Positions 38,838-47,787 of a stretch of DNA of 64,000 nt are shown here, piece after piece. Below the pieces are notes generated by a model. That model had not been told where the DNA came from and searched no databases. It saw only the letters and a program-made list of their open reading frames with translations. Every line of letters begins with the position of its first letter. Positions within the stretch are counted from its first letter, which is position 1. Source of the DNA: Liquorilactobacillus sicerae (GTDB taxonomy: Bacteria; Bacillota; Bacilli; Lactobacillales; Lactobacillaceae); contig NZ_JAHAVQ010000002.1 in assembly GCF_029916425.1 (NCBI RefSeq), positions 62,001-126,000 on the forward strand, read 5' to 3'. The translations under genes were made by a program, and so were the position numbers.

Positions 38838-39371
38838 TTGGTGTTCCTCCCTTATCCTTCGTTTCGATTACTCTTTGAATTTAAAGCCAAAGTGACCGAC
38901 TGGCTCGAATTAATGTCAGGTGTCACCAGTAGCCATGTCGTCCAGTTTTTTTGAACAAACCCTATGTTCCAAAATATTTCGAATGTTGTTAATTAAGACT
39001 GGCGGGCACGATTCGTTGCAGTACCCCCACTTTCAGCAAAACTAATTACCAACTCTTCTATATGTCTATTATACTAAAGTATCTGCCGCAGTGTTGCCGA
39101 CTTTGGAAAATATTCAGTATAAAAAAAGACTGGGAAGCAACTCAGTCTTTAAAAGATAATTATGCCGATTGAATGATCAGCTTAACGCGTAAAGTATTTA
39201 GTCATTTTCGAAGCTGTGGCTTTTGAAAATGATTTTATATCAAGCCACAGTTCTCATGTTTTTCATCCAGATTAAGAAATTATTGGTGATCTTAGGCTTG
39301 ACTTTTACTAAAAAAGTCCACAAAAGCAGCCCGCATAAGATGAATTTTCAAGTTTCAAATACCTTCATTTA
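38838..39371. other. Gene-poor interval with two hairpins
   Basis: I found no convincing gene here. A hairpin with arms agactg and cagtct at 39121-39150 has a U-run on the minus strand and is terminator-like, although no upstream minus gene reaches it except the small-RNA transcript. A second stem, ctgtggctt/aagccacag, lies at 39213-39252. A TATAAT on the minus strand near 39075 has no good -35. Confidence 0.4.
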
Positions 39372-39534
39372 GAACGGCTAAGCACTGAAACTTTGTTAGC
39401 CCCATTCTCGTTTTTTATCCGCTTCATCTTACCGGACTGCTATTATAATAAGGGATTCCCAAACTCTAACCTCTTTTCTACTACCAAGAGATAGTCCTTT
39501 TTATGATCACAGCGTTTGCTATAACCCCTTACAC
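39372..39534 (-). ncRNA. Candidate small RNA, copy 1
   Basis: Intergenic transcript of about 160 nt inferred from a consensus promoter and from strong sequence similarity to 47936-48080. The two copies share an identical 31-base 5' end (starting AGTGTAAGGGGTTATAGC). They also share a block GAAAAGAGGTTAGAGTTTG followed by ATCCCTTAT. A helix GGACT/AGTCC here is replaced by ACTATT/AATAGT in the other copy, so pairing is kept while sequence changes. Both end in a GGCTAA/TTAGCC-type hairpin. No conserved long reading frame exists. Function unknown. Confidence 0.6.
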
Positions 39535-39539
39535 TCCGT

Positions 39540-39577
39540 ATTATATATTAATTTGTCTGTAATTGCAATCGCTTACA
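39540..39577 (-). promoter_or_regulatory. Promoter with cre-like site, small RNA copy 1
   Basis: Minus strand: TTGCAA (39568-39563), 17 bases, TATAAT (39545-39540). The -35 box is part of TGTAAGCGATTGCA (39577-39564), which matches the CcpA operator TGWAANCGNTNWCA except at one position. CcpA bound there would occlude the promoter. Confidence 0.65.
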
Positions 39578-39616
39578 ATCAATGGTGATCCACCTAAAAA
39601 TTTACTTTTTTTAAAC

Positions 39617-39663
39617 TAAAAAAGCCCCTGAACCAGCATTAACTAGCTGACTTCAAGAGCCTT
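39617..39663 (-). terminator. Terminator of the DUF1002 gene
   Basis: On the minus strand an imperfect stem with GGCTCTTGAAGTCAGC and GCTGGTTCAGGGGCT is followed by six U, about 90 bases past the stop codon. Confidence 0.7.
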
Positions 39664-39750
39664 AGCATTCACTTTATTATTAAATCAGTATTCGCTTCAA
39701 ACAAAGTCCCAGCAGTTTCCAAAGTTAATTTAGCAACAGCCACTGAAGCC

Positions 39751-40815
39751 TTAAAATAAATTTCGCAAATCAGTTACGATATTGCTAAAAAATTGTTTAA
39801 CCTTAGCCCATAAGCCTTTATCATTTTTCAATTTATTAAAAATATTTTTAGCATTGGCTTGAATATTCTGTGATAGTTTACCTGCTTGATCTTTAAATGA
39901 TTGACGATTCATAACTCCAGAAGCAGCAATTTTTTGCAGTAAACTAATAATTTTATTTTTTTGGTTTTGCGTGAGGACATTGTTCAGCTCATTTTTCTTA
40001 AGTTCCTTATCAACAATATCAGCAATCTCCTGCCGACTTAAACTAGCTGGGTTCTTTGTATCCGCTATTTCCTGCTTAGCTCCAGCAACAGCATTGTTCA
40101 ACTGACTATCAGTATAACCATCTTTCCCCTTATTAGCTTGCGTAATACTACTTAGCAAGTTTTGTTCATTTTGTGCATTATTGATGTTTTTTTGACTCAG
40201 AGAATTTCCCGCAGCACTGTATGCGGCATAAACCCCCGCCAAGGCTCCAGATCCATCAATTGAGCGTGGACTGGTAACATAAATATTAGCATTTGTGATT
40301 CCGGCAGTTAAAGCCGCATTTCGATACTGATTTTGTGTAATGGTAGTGATATTATTCGAGCCATTATAGTCAACGATTTGAACATTTATCCCACCATTAT
40401 CAGTTTTTTGAATTAAAGCTGACGACCAAACACCTGAATTATCAGTGAAGCTGTCCCCGCTTGGATTTAGATATTGAACTAAATCAGCTCCATCAATGGT
40501 AATTGCTTGAACATTGCTGCTATCAACATTAGCAGCATTCTCTAAGGTCTGAGCAACCTCACTTCTTTCAGAACTGGTCAACGATGTTCCGAGGGTCAAA
40601 ATCGGTTGACTCAAAGTTACTTCACTTGAACTTGATGAACCAACACTGTCGCTGCTCGAGTTAGCTGCTGAAGAATTGCTGCTATTATTATTAATATTGA
40701 CATTGACATTCGCATTTGTATTGTTATCAGCCGAAACATACATTTCTTTAATTGAAACTGCACCGCCCATTATTAACCCAAGCGACATCGCAAAAATCAT
40801 TCTTTTGAAGTTCAT
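39751..40815 (-). CDS. DUF1002 family secreted protein
   Basis: Exported protein (354 aa) with an N-terminal signal or anchor helix (MIFAMSLGLIMGGAVS), an Asn/Ser-rich low-complexity linker (about residues 30-65) and a DUF1002 domain (PILTLGTSLTSSERSEVAQTL... ITQNQYRNAALTAGI... SGALAGVYAAYSA). A charged helical C-terminus ends with RNLF. Function unknown in the family. AAAGGAG precedes ATG. Single gene with its own consensus promoter and terminator. Confidence 0.85.
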   Translation of the reverse strand: MNFKRMIFAMSLGLIMGGAVSIKEMYVSADNNTNANVNVNINNNSSNSSAANSSSDSVGSSSSSEVTLSQPILTLGTSLTSSERSEVAQTLENAANVDSSNVQAITIDGADLVQYLNPSGDSFTDNSGVWSSALIQKTDNGGINVQIVDYNGSNNITTITQNQYRNAALTAGITNANIYVTSPRSIDGSGALAGVYAAYSAAGNSLSQKNINNAQNEQNLLSSITQANKGKDGYTDSQLNNAVAGAKQEIADTKNPASLSRQEIADIVDKELKKNELNNVLTQNQKNKIISLLQKIAASGVMNRQSFKDQAGKLSQNIQANAKNIFNKLKNDKGLWAKVKQFFSNIVTDLRNLF

Positions 40816-40885
40816 TCAAATTACTCCTTTTTCATTCCTCAATAAAAACTTAAAGGATTTATTTTTATCAGAAGATCTTTTTTCC

Positions 40886-40914
40886 CTTATATCTTAAAAA
40901 AGTTTTTGTGTCAA
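40886..40914 (-). promoter_or_regulatory. Promoter of the DUF1002 gene
   Basis: TTGACA (40914-40909), 17 bases, TATAAG (40891-40886) on the minus strand. Confidence 0.75.
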
Positions 40915-40962
40915 GTTTTACCAGCAGCTTTTTAATCAAGCTTTAAGGAATGCTACTCAAAA

Positions 40963-40991
40963 TTAGTTAGAAACCCTAAACAGTGTATAAT
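40963..40991 (+). promoter_or_regulatory. Putative promoter of the TVP38-like gene
   Basis: A weak TTAGTT -35, 17 bases and a consensus TATAAT at 40986-40991, 39 bases before the start codon. Confidence 0.5.
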
Positions 40992-41029
40992 AAACATATG
41001 AAAATTGTCCACTAAAAGAGGAAAAATTT

Positions 41030-41725
41030 ATGCGATTTAAATTTCTTAAAGGCTTGTTAATATTAATCAGCGGAATTATCTTTTTGATTACTTTTTTAGC
41101 AATTTTTTCCCAAAATGTCAATCTTAATTTACCCAAAATCTTTGATTCAACTACCGATCGACAATTTTTGATCAGTCAATTCCGAACAATTGGCCCACTA
41201 AGTTTTATCGCCTTTATTATCATTCTGGCAATTGTCTCAGCAATCCCGGGATTTCCAAACTCAATTGTTGCCATAACCGCCGGAATTTACTTTGGTCCCT
41301 GGCTAGGTTCTTGCTTAAATCTGATCGGATTGGTGGCTGGTAGCGTCTTATCCGTGTCAGTTATTCAACTGACTTATGATTTCAAGGAAAAGCGGACCAT
41401 TAAACGCAATCGGGTTTTAAATGATCTGTTGCAAATGAAACACAAGAAAATTGGCTTAACGATTGGCTATGCCGTCCCATTCATCCCGACAGTTCTGACC
41501 AATCTGGCTGCTGTCAAACTGAAAACGAAACTGCCAGTCATTTTCACCTGTGCTTTGATTGGCAGTCTCCCCTCGGCGGTAATTTATTCATTTTGCGGCA
41601 ATTCGTTGCTCAGCGGCAATTACAAACAAAGCTTAGTGATCATCTCGATCATCTTGATTCTAGCTTTGCTGTTGGTTTTCATTCGCTACGACCGAAAGGA
41701 ACAGCAAAAAATGTCAAGAGGTTGA
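41030..41725 (+). CDS. TVP38/TMEM64 (DedA-like, VTT domain) membrane protein
   Basis: Polytopic protein (231 aa) with a VTT domain: AIPGFPNSIVAITAGIYFGPWLGSCLNLIGLVAGS, then GYAVPFIPTVLTNLAAVKLKTKLPVIFTCALIGSLPSAVIYSFCG. These features match the F/Y-G and PG motifs of DedA/TVP38 proteins, some of which flip lipids. AGAGGAAAAATTT precedes ATG. Single gene with a shared terminator facing yfhO. Confidence 0.85.
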   Translation: MRFKFLKGLLILISGIIFLITFLAIFSQNVNLNLPKIFDSTTDRQFLISQFRTIGPLSFIAFIIILAIVSAIPGFPNSIVAITAGIYFGPWLGSCLNLIGLVAGSVLSVSVIQLTYDFKEKRTIKRNRVLNDLLQMKHKKIGLTIGYAVPFIPTVLTNLAAVKLKTKLPVIFTCALIGSLPSAVIYSFCGNSLLSGNYKQSLVIISIILILALLLVFIRYDRKEQQKMSRG

Positions 41726-41748
41726 AAAATTTCTCAACCTCTTTTTTG
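41716..41748. terminator. Bidirectional terminator between the TVP38-like gene and yfhO
   Basis: Arms aagaggttgag-like and ctcaacctctt around an AT-rich loop, with a run of six T on the plus strand. The yfhO stop codon lies within it. Confidence 0.8.
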
Positions 41749-44319
41749 TTGCCATTTTGTTTTCAACCAGCCAACTGCAAAGAGCAGCAGTCCCAAAATC
41801 GTTAAAACAACGCCCAACTCAAATCCTGGTGGAATAAAGGTCAATTTGATATGGTTAGTACCTGCTTTCAGCGGCAATGTCAAAAAGATTCCCGCGACTG
41901 ATCTAGTTTTGATCCGTTGGCCATTGATTTTGACCTGCCAACCGGGATCAGCCGGAATTGAAGTGTAAAGCCAGCCAGCTTGCCGCCGCTTAACGACCCC
42001 CTGGGCTTGATTTTGTGAAATCCTTAGGGGCACCGTTTGCTTCAGCATTTTTTTAGCCGCCGCTTGATATTGATGCGTTTTTAAAAAGATCACCTGTGGC
42101 TTGGCAAACGTCATTTGATGACTGCCATATATTTTAGTTGTAAAGGTAATTGTTTGTGCTTGACGATAATAACCTAAGTCAAAAAATTGACCGACTAAAT
42201 TCAAATCAGCATTGGTCGTCAAATCCTGCTGTGGGAGATTGAGCACAACTTGACAGCCATTTGCTCCTTGATTACTCAGCAATGACAAATCAAAGTAGGC
42301 TTGCGAATTCGCCGGCACATTAACTTTCCAAGTCAATGTTTGCAAAGAGTTATCTTGACTGGCATTCAAATAAAAATGCTGTCGATCTTTTGTCGCTTGC
42401 GTATTATTAACTAAGGTCAACTGCGGAGTCTTTTGACTAAAGTATTGCTGAGTGTGACTTGAATCACTGACTGCATTTAACAGTGCTGTTTGATTTGCTA
42501 AAATCTGGTTGTCAAAATGCAACTGTGAAAGATCCTGATTTGTCTGAATAGCCAAGCCTGGTGCCAATTGATTGTGATAAAGATGGAAGGTGTTGCCTTG
42601 TGCTGACTGCAATTTAAAACCATACTTATTCAATCGCCCCTTAGCCAGATTTAATTTGATTCCCATTAAGCCATCCATAACCAAAGTATTGTTAGCATAA
42701 GCAAAGTTTAAATTGTTGCCGCCGGATTTGAAGCCCAACTGATTGATCCGGGCCTGAAACGGCCGATTGCGCATTGAAGAAAAGAAATCAGCGGCACTGT
42801 AATTGTACTGCAAGCTGTCATTGCGTGAGATCTCATCTAAATTCGCCGCTCGTAAAACGGTATCCGATTGCCGATCGATTTTCAAATCCGCTTCAATCTC
42901 CGCAGAGTTTTGTGTAGCTAGCCGACTTGCAGGGTAGTGCCATTCCAAATTAGTATCGCGAAGTAAGCAAAAAGCATTAAAAGTAACTTCAAAGCTAACT
43001 AAGACTGAAAATAAAATAATTTGCATAATCCGGTGCTGCCGAATTGGCTGACTTAGCAACAGACAATAAAGCAGCAGCAAGACTAAAGTCAAACTAAAAT
43101 TAAATACTCCGGCATAATGATAATGTCCAAAACTACCTAAAAAAGCAACCACTGTAATCAGAAGATAGATCAAAGCAACTTTGATCAACAAATGCGGCTT
43201 GGTCAATTTCTCCCAAGCTTTACCGGCCAAAAGGAAAATCATAAATGACCACAAAAAACTGTAACGATACAAAAACATCGATGGCGCATGCCAGCCTTGC
43301 CAGGTCAAATCAACTACCTGCAGGTAAAATCCCAAAAGCAGTGCCAACAACAGCCCCCCATAGCCCAACTTCAAACGCCGGACATTTTCCGGCTGAAAAA
43401 AGAAATAGATCGCCAGCAACAGCGGCAATAAACCGACATAAACGAATGGAACTGTTCCATATTTGGTCGTATCGTAAACGCCGACCATGTTTTTGATGAC
43501 CAGATCCCAGATTCCTGAATTATTAGTAAAGAGGCCAGTCACCCGTGATAAGGGCTCATGGGTGCGTTGCATAAATAAGATAACCGGTAAGACTAACCAG
43601 CTAGCTGCCAATAATGAACAAACTGTCGTCCAGCAATACCCCACAAATTGCCACAATGAAAGACGTTTAGTTGCCCAGTTGATGGCTAGATAATAGAGAA
43701 AAGAGAAAATTCCGACCATATAAGCTAAATAAAAGTTCATGATAAACAAAAGGCTATACATCCAAAACAAGCCGCCCTTTTTGCCAGTCGAGCTGAAATG
43801 GTTAACCCCAGCAATCACTAGCGGCAAAAGGTAGAGAATATCCAGCCACATTGTTTGTTCGGCATACGCTACGCCAAAAGCCATTAAACTGTAGCAAAGT
43901 GCCAGCAGGTGTCGTTGCCAACTCGCTAAAGCAAAAGTCCGCTTAGCAAACCAGTAGGAACTCAGACCCGCTAAGCCAAATTTAAGCAAAGTCAGCAAAT
44001 AGACTGCATTTTCCATTTGATTTTTTTTAAAGAAGTAAACCAGCAAGGTGACTGGACCGCCCAAATAATAACTGTAAATGCCTAAATAATTGACGCCAAA
44101 TGCTGCATTCCAATTGTAAAAAAAGCTTGATTTTCCATGCAAAACATCATGAAAACTATCATAAAAGTTTAGTGTCTGCGTAAAAGCATCACTCGCTAAA
44201 ATGCTACGCTGGCTATCCCAATAAATTCCGTTTAAATAATAAGCCAGCGCAATCAGCACAAATGACAGCAAAAATGCTGCTAAATAATCGCAAACTGTTA
44301 AAGATTTCTTGAAATGCAT
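41734..44319 (-). CDS. yfhO: YfhO family membrane protein (GT-C-like)
   Basis: Large membrane protein of 861 aa: about twelve helices in the first 430 residues, a long extracellular domain (about 460-820), and a last helix near the C-terminus. The first extracytoplasmic loop SDAFTQTLNFYDSFHDVLHGKSSFFYNWNAAFGVNY is the GT-C-like family marker. Relatives glycosylate lipoteichoic acid or other wall polymers in Firmicutes; the sugar here is unknown. AAAGGA precedes ATG. Confidence 0.85.
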   Translation of the reverse strand: MHFKKSLTVCDYLAAFLLSFVLIALAYYLNGIYWDSQRSILASDAFTQTLNFYDSFHDVLHGKSSFFYNWNAAFGVNYLGIYSYYLGGPVTLLVYFFKKNQMENAVYLLTLLKFGLAGLSSYWFAKRTFALASWQRHLLALCYSLMAFGVAYAEQTMWLDILYLLPLVIAGVNHFSSTGKKGGLFWMYSLLFIMNFYLAYMVGIFSFLYYLAINWATKRLSLWQFVGYCWTTVCSLLAASWLVLPVILFMQRTHEPLSRVTGLFTNNSGIWDLVIKNMVGVYDTTKYGTVPFVYVGLLPLLLAIYFFFQPENVRRLKLGYGGLLLALLLGFYLQVVDLTWQGWHAPSMFLYRYSFLWSFMIFLLAGKAWEKLTKPHLLIKVALIYLLITVVAFLGSFGHYHYAGVFNFSLTLVLLLLYCLLLSQPIRQHRIMQIILFSVLVSFEVTFNAFCLLRDTNLEWHYPASRLATQNSAEIEADLKIDRQSDTVLRAANLDEISRNDSLQYNYSAADFFSSMRNRPFQARINQLGFKSGGNNLNFAYANNTLVMDGLMGIKLNLAKGRLNKYGFKLQSAQGNTFHLYHNQLAPGLAIQTNQDLSQLHFDNQILANQTALLNAVSDSSHTQQYFSQKTPQLTLVNNTQATKDRQHFYLNASQDNSLQTLTWKVNVPANSQAYFDLSLLSNQGANGCQVVLNLPQQDLTTNADLNLVGQFFDLGYYRQAQTITFTTKIYGSHQMTFAKPQVIFLKTHQYQAAAKKMLKQTVPLRISQNQAQGVVKRRQAGWLYTSIPADPGWQVKINGQRIKTRSVAGIFLTLPLKAGTNHIKLTFIPPGFELGVVLTILGLLLFAVGWLKTKWQQKRG

Positions 44320-44345
44320 ATTGAATTCCTTTCAGTTTTAACTGC

Positions 44346-44388
44346 AAAAAGAGCCAACAATTATAAATTGATAATCATTCGCTCTCTG
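44346..44388 (-). terminator. Terminator after the repeat-rich wall protein gene
   Basis: On the minus strand, arms AGAGC and GCTCT with additional A-U pairs inside, followed by UUUUU, between the wall protein gene and yfhO. Confidence 0.6.
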
Positions 44389-44414
44389 TTCTTTTTGATA
44401 AAACCATCAATTGA

Positions 44415-46193
44415 TTAATTTTGCTTTTCACTCTTTTGCAGTATTACCAAGCCAGCGATTGCAGCAATAATTGCCATAACTCCTACAATGATTGCCCAGT
44501 GATTAGCTGTCTGATCTGTCTGCGGTAAAGAACCAGAATTGTTATTGTCGTCAATTCCATTGCCTAAACCAAATGCTGAGTTCGAGCTTGTTTGGCTAGA
44601 ACTAGCATTCGTAGAAGTAGTTTGGCCGTTTTGCGTGGTATCAGTTTTCTGAGTTGAGCTGAAACTTGAACCGGTCGTTGTCGTGCTGCTATTACTGCTT
44701 GATCCAGTCGTTGTTGTCCCGGTTGTGTTGCTTGTGCTTGTGCCAGTTGTCGTCGTCCCGGTTGTGTTGCTATCACTGCTTAATCCAGTCGTTGTTGTCC
44801 CAGTCGTACTGCTGTCACTGCTTGATCCAGTTGTTGTCCCGGTTGTACTGCTATCACTGCTTGATCCAGTTGTTGTTGTCCCGGTTGTACTGCTATCACT
44901 GCTTGACCCAGTCGTTGTCGTCCCGGTTGTGTTGCTATCATTGCTTAATCCAGTCGTTGTTGTCCCAGTCGTACTGCTGTCACTGCTTGATCCAGTTGTT
45001 GTCCCGGTTGTACTGCTATCACTGCTTGATCCAGTTGTTGTCCCGGTTGTACTACTATCACTGCTTGACCCAGTCGTTGTTGTCCCGGTTGTACTGCTAT
45101 CACTGCTTGACCCAGTCGTTGTTGTCCCGGTTGTACTGCTATCACTAGTTGTAGTACTGTTCGATTGCAAATCCCAGCGATGTGTCTCAGCATTAACAAC
45201 AACTTTTCGACCAACGATGTTACCATCAAGATTTTGATTAATCGTCAAATTAGCATTTGGAGCCAAAACACTACCTTGGAATGGAGCATTAAAATCAATT
45301 TCCTGGTCCTTTTGGGTGTTAGTGAAATTCCACAAAAGATGGGCATCACTAAAATCCTCTGTCTCATGATTACTTCTTGTTGAATCATCAGCATAAGTTA
45401 AAATAATCTTTGAATTAACCACATATAGTTGTCCATCATTTTCAACATTGAAAACGATCATTGGTGCATCTTTAGCTTTAGAAATACCTGTAATCGTTAA
45501 CGGAGTATTACTTGCTAATACATCACTAGCGAGATTGATCACAATTTGATTGTTCTGATTAGGTGTCAAACTGGCAACATTGATCACTCGTTGATTTTGA
45601 TCTGGAAAATCAGCATTCTGGTAAGTTTTAGCTGGAGTTTCTGCCGCTAACTTATCAGAATTTTCGTTTAACTTAGCAAACTCCTGGTCAAAATCAATAT
45701 ATTGTTCAGTCTGACTGTCTTGATAAACTTCATTGACTTTCAAGTGGTCCATTTTTTGACCATTAACACTGACAGCATTGCCATTATCGGTTGTTCCAAG
45801 CTCAACGTCTTTGCCAAAAATCACTTTATTAGTTTGATCGCCTTGATCAGCCACAAAAGAACTAGCAGCGATTGATGTTACTTGCTGAATGTAGCTAACG
45901 TCTTGTTTAACAAGTCCTTCATGAATATTAGTTCCAAAATTTGCTTGACCATCTAAGTTTTGAACTGCTAAGTTGCCATCGGTATGAGCATTTAATTCTG
46001 CTTCCTCAGCAAAAATATGAAAAACTGAGGCAATATCCAAGGGATTATCCTGAACCCCGGGAAAATCTTGGACAGCTGTTCCGCCACTGGAAAAAGTTGT
46101 GCTGTTAGCATTAATTGTCTTATTATTAAAAATAAACAAGCCTGAAAATAAACATATCAACCCGAGCAAAAATTCACGTCTTATTTGTTTCAT
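44415..46193 (-). CDS. LPXTG-type wall-anchored protein with choice-of-anchor A domain and Ser/Thr repeats
   Basis: Cell-surface protein (592 aa). It has a signal peptide (EFLLGLICLFSGLFIF) and then a choice-of-anchor A type domain (FHIFAEEAELNAHTDGNLAVQNL... LLWNFTN, GSVLAPNANLTINQNLDGNIVGRKV). A stalk of about eleven STTGTTTTGSSSD repeats spans about residues 348-500. The sorting signal is SLPQTD, a hydrophobic helix and a KSEKQN tail. The sorting motif has Asp where Gly is usual. The binding partner is unknown. GGGAGG precedes ATG. It is divergent from an AraC regulator. Confidence 0.85.
   Translation of the reverse strand: MKQIRREFLLGLICLFSGLFIFNNKTINANSTTFSSGGTAVQDFPGVQDNPLDIASVFHIFAEEAELNAHTDGNLAVQNLDGQANFGTNIHEGLVKQDVSYIQQVTSIAASSFVADQGDQTNKVIFGKDVELGTTDNGNAVSVNGQKMDHLKVNEVYQDSQTEQYIDFDQEFAKLNENSDKLAAETPAKTYQNADFPDQNQRVINVASLTPNQNNQIVINLASDVLASNTPLTITGISKAKDAPMIVFNVENDGQLYVVNSKIILTYADDSTRSNHETEDFSDAHLLWNFTNTQKDQEIDFNAPFQGSVLAPNANLTINQNLDGNIVGRKVVVNAETHRWDLQSNSTTTSDSSTTGTTTTGSSSDSSTTGTTTTGSSSDSSTTGTTTGSSSDSSTTGTTTGSSSDSSTTGTTTTGLSNDSNTTGTTTTGSSSDSSTTGTTTTGSSSDSSTTGTTTGSSSDSSTTGTTTTGLSSDSNTTGTTTTGTSTSNTTGTTTTGSSSNSSTTTTGSSFSSTQKTDTTQNGQTTSTNASSSQTSSNSAFGLGNGIDDNNNSGSLPQTDQTANHWAIIVGVMAIIAAIAGLVILQKSEKQN
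44690..45152 (-). repeat. In-frame tandem repeats of 39 or 42 bp in the wall protein
   Basis: About eleven units encode 13 or 14 residues each, differing by one Thr codon (TTT versus TTTT before G) and by LSND or LSSD variants. Identical neighbouring units mean the number can change by slippage or recombination without breaking the frame. Confidence 0.85.
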
Positions 46194-46342
46194 TTTTCCT
46201 CCCTGAAAATGTAAAAATATTTAATATTCCATGGAAACTTAGTTGTACATAATTAGTGAACTTAAAAATTAATTTGCTATAAAATCCTTACAGAACCGTA
46301 TTTCTGATTTGCATATGAACTTAAATTGTTCTAAAATGAGCC

Positions 46343-46371
46343 TTGCATGATAATAAAATATATAGTAATTA
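46343..46371 (+). promoter_or_regulatory. Putative promoter of the AraC regulator
   Basis: TTGCAT (46343-46348), 17 bases, TAATTA (46366-46371). Confidence 0.4.
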
Positions 46372-46397
46372 TAAAGTATTCCTTAATACTGAACATT

Positions 46398-46431
46398 AAG
46401 AATTCTTGCAATTCATCAAGATATCTTGCAA
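46398..46431 (+). promoter_or_regulatory. Direct repeats before the AraC regulator
   Basis: AAGAATTCTTGCAA (46398-46411) and AAGATATCTTGCAA (46418-46431) repeat with a period of 20 bases, two helical turns, just before the ribosome site. Each starts with a small palindrome. AraC-family proteins typically bind such same-face direct repeats. Confidence 0.45.
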
Positions 46432-46454
46432 AAATTTTTTGAGAGGAAAAGCAG

Positions 46455-47543
46455 ATGATAAAACTAAATCAGAATATTACTTTATTATCCCAAATAATTT
46501 CGAGTGACATTTTTATCTATCAACAAAGAATAATTCAAAGTACCATCAAGGAAGAATCGTTTAATCTACAACGAATCGTTGAAAAATCAGTCAAGCTAAA
46601 TTTAAAGGAAAACATTCTCTTGGTTTCAACTAATGATAACTTTCATGTGATTGAATTCAGAATCGATGAATTTTTAATTCTAGTTGTACCGCATTTGAAT
46701 ACCACCAATATTCCGCTCGATTTTCATGGATTACTCGAATTTGGCGTCAAAATCAGCGAATCTTGTTCACTGTTATATCAATTACTCTGTGATCTTCCCG
46801 CTCCAAAATGGAAATATGAATTCCAAGCAAATAACTCGCAGGCTAAAATCGAGTTTGTTGGCAAAGATAAACTGGAAAAGCTTTATAGTAATGAACAAAA
46901 TGTTTTTTCAGCTGTGGCACGCTTAGATGAAGAAGAGTTCACTCATGCTTTGCATTTACCAACATATACGGGCTATTTAGGTAGCATTTTTGAAGAAAAA
47001 GGCTATGAACGGGGAATGAAGGATTCTTTGATTCATTTCATATCGATCCTATTCCATGAAGGAATGGAAAATAACAAATTAGCTGTTGATTTAGTCTTAA
47101 AGCTCCAAGATGATCTACTAGGACGAATTGAATTTCGAACTTCGCTCAAGCCATTTATCCAGACAATGCAGGAGCTGGCAACTGAATGCTTTATCGCTTT
47201 ACAAAAAGTTAAAAATATGACTAATTTATCACTAGCAGAACAATGTGCACTTTATATAAAAAATTGTGTTTATCGAAAAGTTACGTTGCAGAACATCTCA
47301 GCTTATCTAGGATACTCTCCTAGTACGATCAGTCACAAATTCAAACGTGAATATAATATGAGCATTAAATCATACATTAACTTACAAAAAATTGAAGCTG
47401 CTAAACACATGCTGGCGACTAATGTTTTAAGCCCTAGTGAAATTGCCAATTCGCTGCATTTTAGCAGTCAAAGCTACTTCAACTATGTTTTTAAGGATCT
47501 CGTAGGAGTTTCGCCAACTGAATATCGTGGACAAATTCGATAA
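46455..47543 (+). CDS. AraC family transcriptional regulator
   Basis: A 362-residue regulator. The last 100 residues carry two helix-turn-helix motifs (VTLQNISAYLGYSPSTISHKFKREY and PSEIANSLHFSSQSYFNYVFKDLVGVSPTEYR), the AraC/XylS signature. The N-terminal 260 residues do not match a familiar sugar-binding cupin and resemble regulators with a large sensory part. GAGAGG precedes ATG. Divergent from the wall-protein gene, which it may control. Confidence 0.9.
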   Translation: MIKLNQNITLLSQIISSDIFIYQQRIIQSTIKEESFNLQRIVEKSVKLNLKENILLVSTNDNFHVIEFRIDEFLILVVPHLNTTNIPLDFHGLLEFGVKISESCSLLYQLLCDLPAPKWKYEFQANNSQAKIEFVGKDKLEKLYSNEQNVFSAVARLDEEEFTHALHLPTYTGYLGSIFEEKGYERGMKDSLIHFISILFHEGMENNKLAVDLVLKLQDDLLGRIEFRTSLKPFIQTMQELATECFIALQKVKNMTNLSLAEQCALYIKNCVYRKVTLQNISAYLGYSPSTISHKFKREYNMSIKSYINLQKIEAAKHMLATNVLSPSEIANSLHFSSQSYFNYVFKDLVGVSPTEYRGQIR

Positions 47544-47548
47544 AAAAA

Positions 47549-47590
47549 GCTCTTAAGTTGCCGCAAAGCAACCTAAGAGCCGTTTTTTTT
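47549..47590. terminator. Terminator between the AraC and PspC genes
   Basis: Stem GCTCTTAAGTTGC / GCAACCTAAGAGC with a short loop, followed by eight T. It serves the AraC gene and, with A-runs on the other side, also the convergent pspC gene. Confidence 0.85.
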
Positions 47591-47604
47591 ATTGCGCAAG
47601 AATA

Positions 47605-47787
47605 TTAATCATTTTCCATCAATAACCACAACACCAAATAAATAATCAGACCAGGAAATGGTGTCAAAGTCAAAATCACCCAAATGACTCGCAGGACAGT
47701 TGGATCCCAGCCATACTTTTCAGCAATACCACCTAATACTCCGGCAAAGACTCGGTTTGTCCTAGAACGTTTGATTGGGATATGCAT
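47605..47787 (-). CDS. PspC domain protein
   Basis: A 60-residue PspC membrane protein: KRSRTNRVFAGVLGGIAEKYGWDPTVLRVIWV, then one helix TPFPGLIIYLVLWLLM. In Firmicutes such proteins are linked to envelope stress. AAGGGGG precedes the ATG at 47787. Monocistronic. Confidence 0.88.
   Translation of the reverse strand: MHIPIKRSRTNRVFAGVLGGIAEKYGWDPTVLRVIWVILTLTPFPGLIIYLVLWLLMEND

Noticed and set aside
39121-39150. Terminator of an unseen minus-strand protein gene
   Set aside because: The only minus-strand transcript that could reach it is the small-RNA candidate more than 200 bases away. Kept as a hairpin in a gene-poor interval.
44690-45152. CRISPR array
   Set aside because: The regular repeats are contiguous, in frame, without unique spacers, and code for a Ser/Thr stalk.
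44666-45237. Long plus-strand frames opposite the wall-protein repeats
   Set aside because: They are the antisense of 39/42-bp Thr/Ser repeats, give pure Leu/Val or Leu/Cys strings and have no ribosome site.
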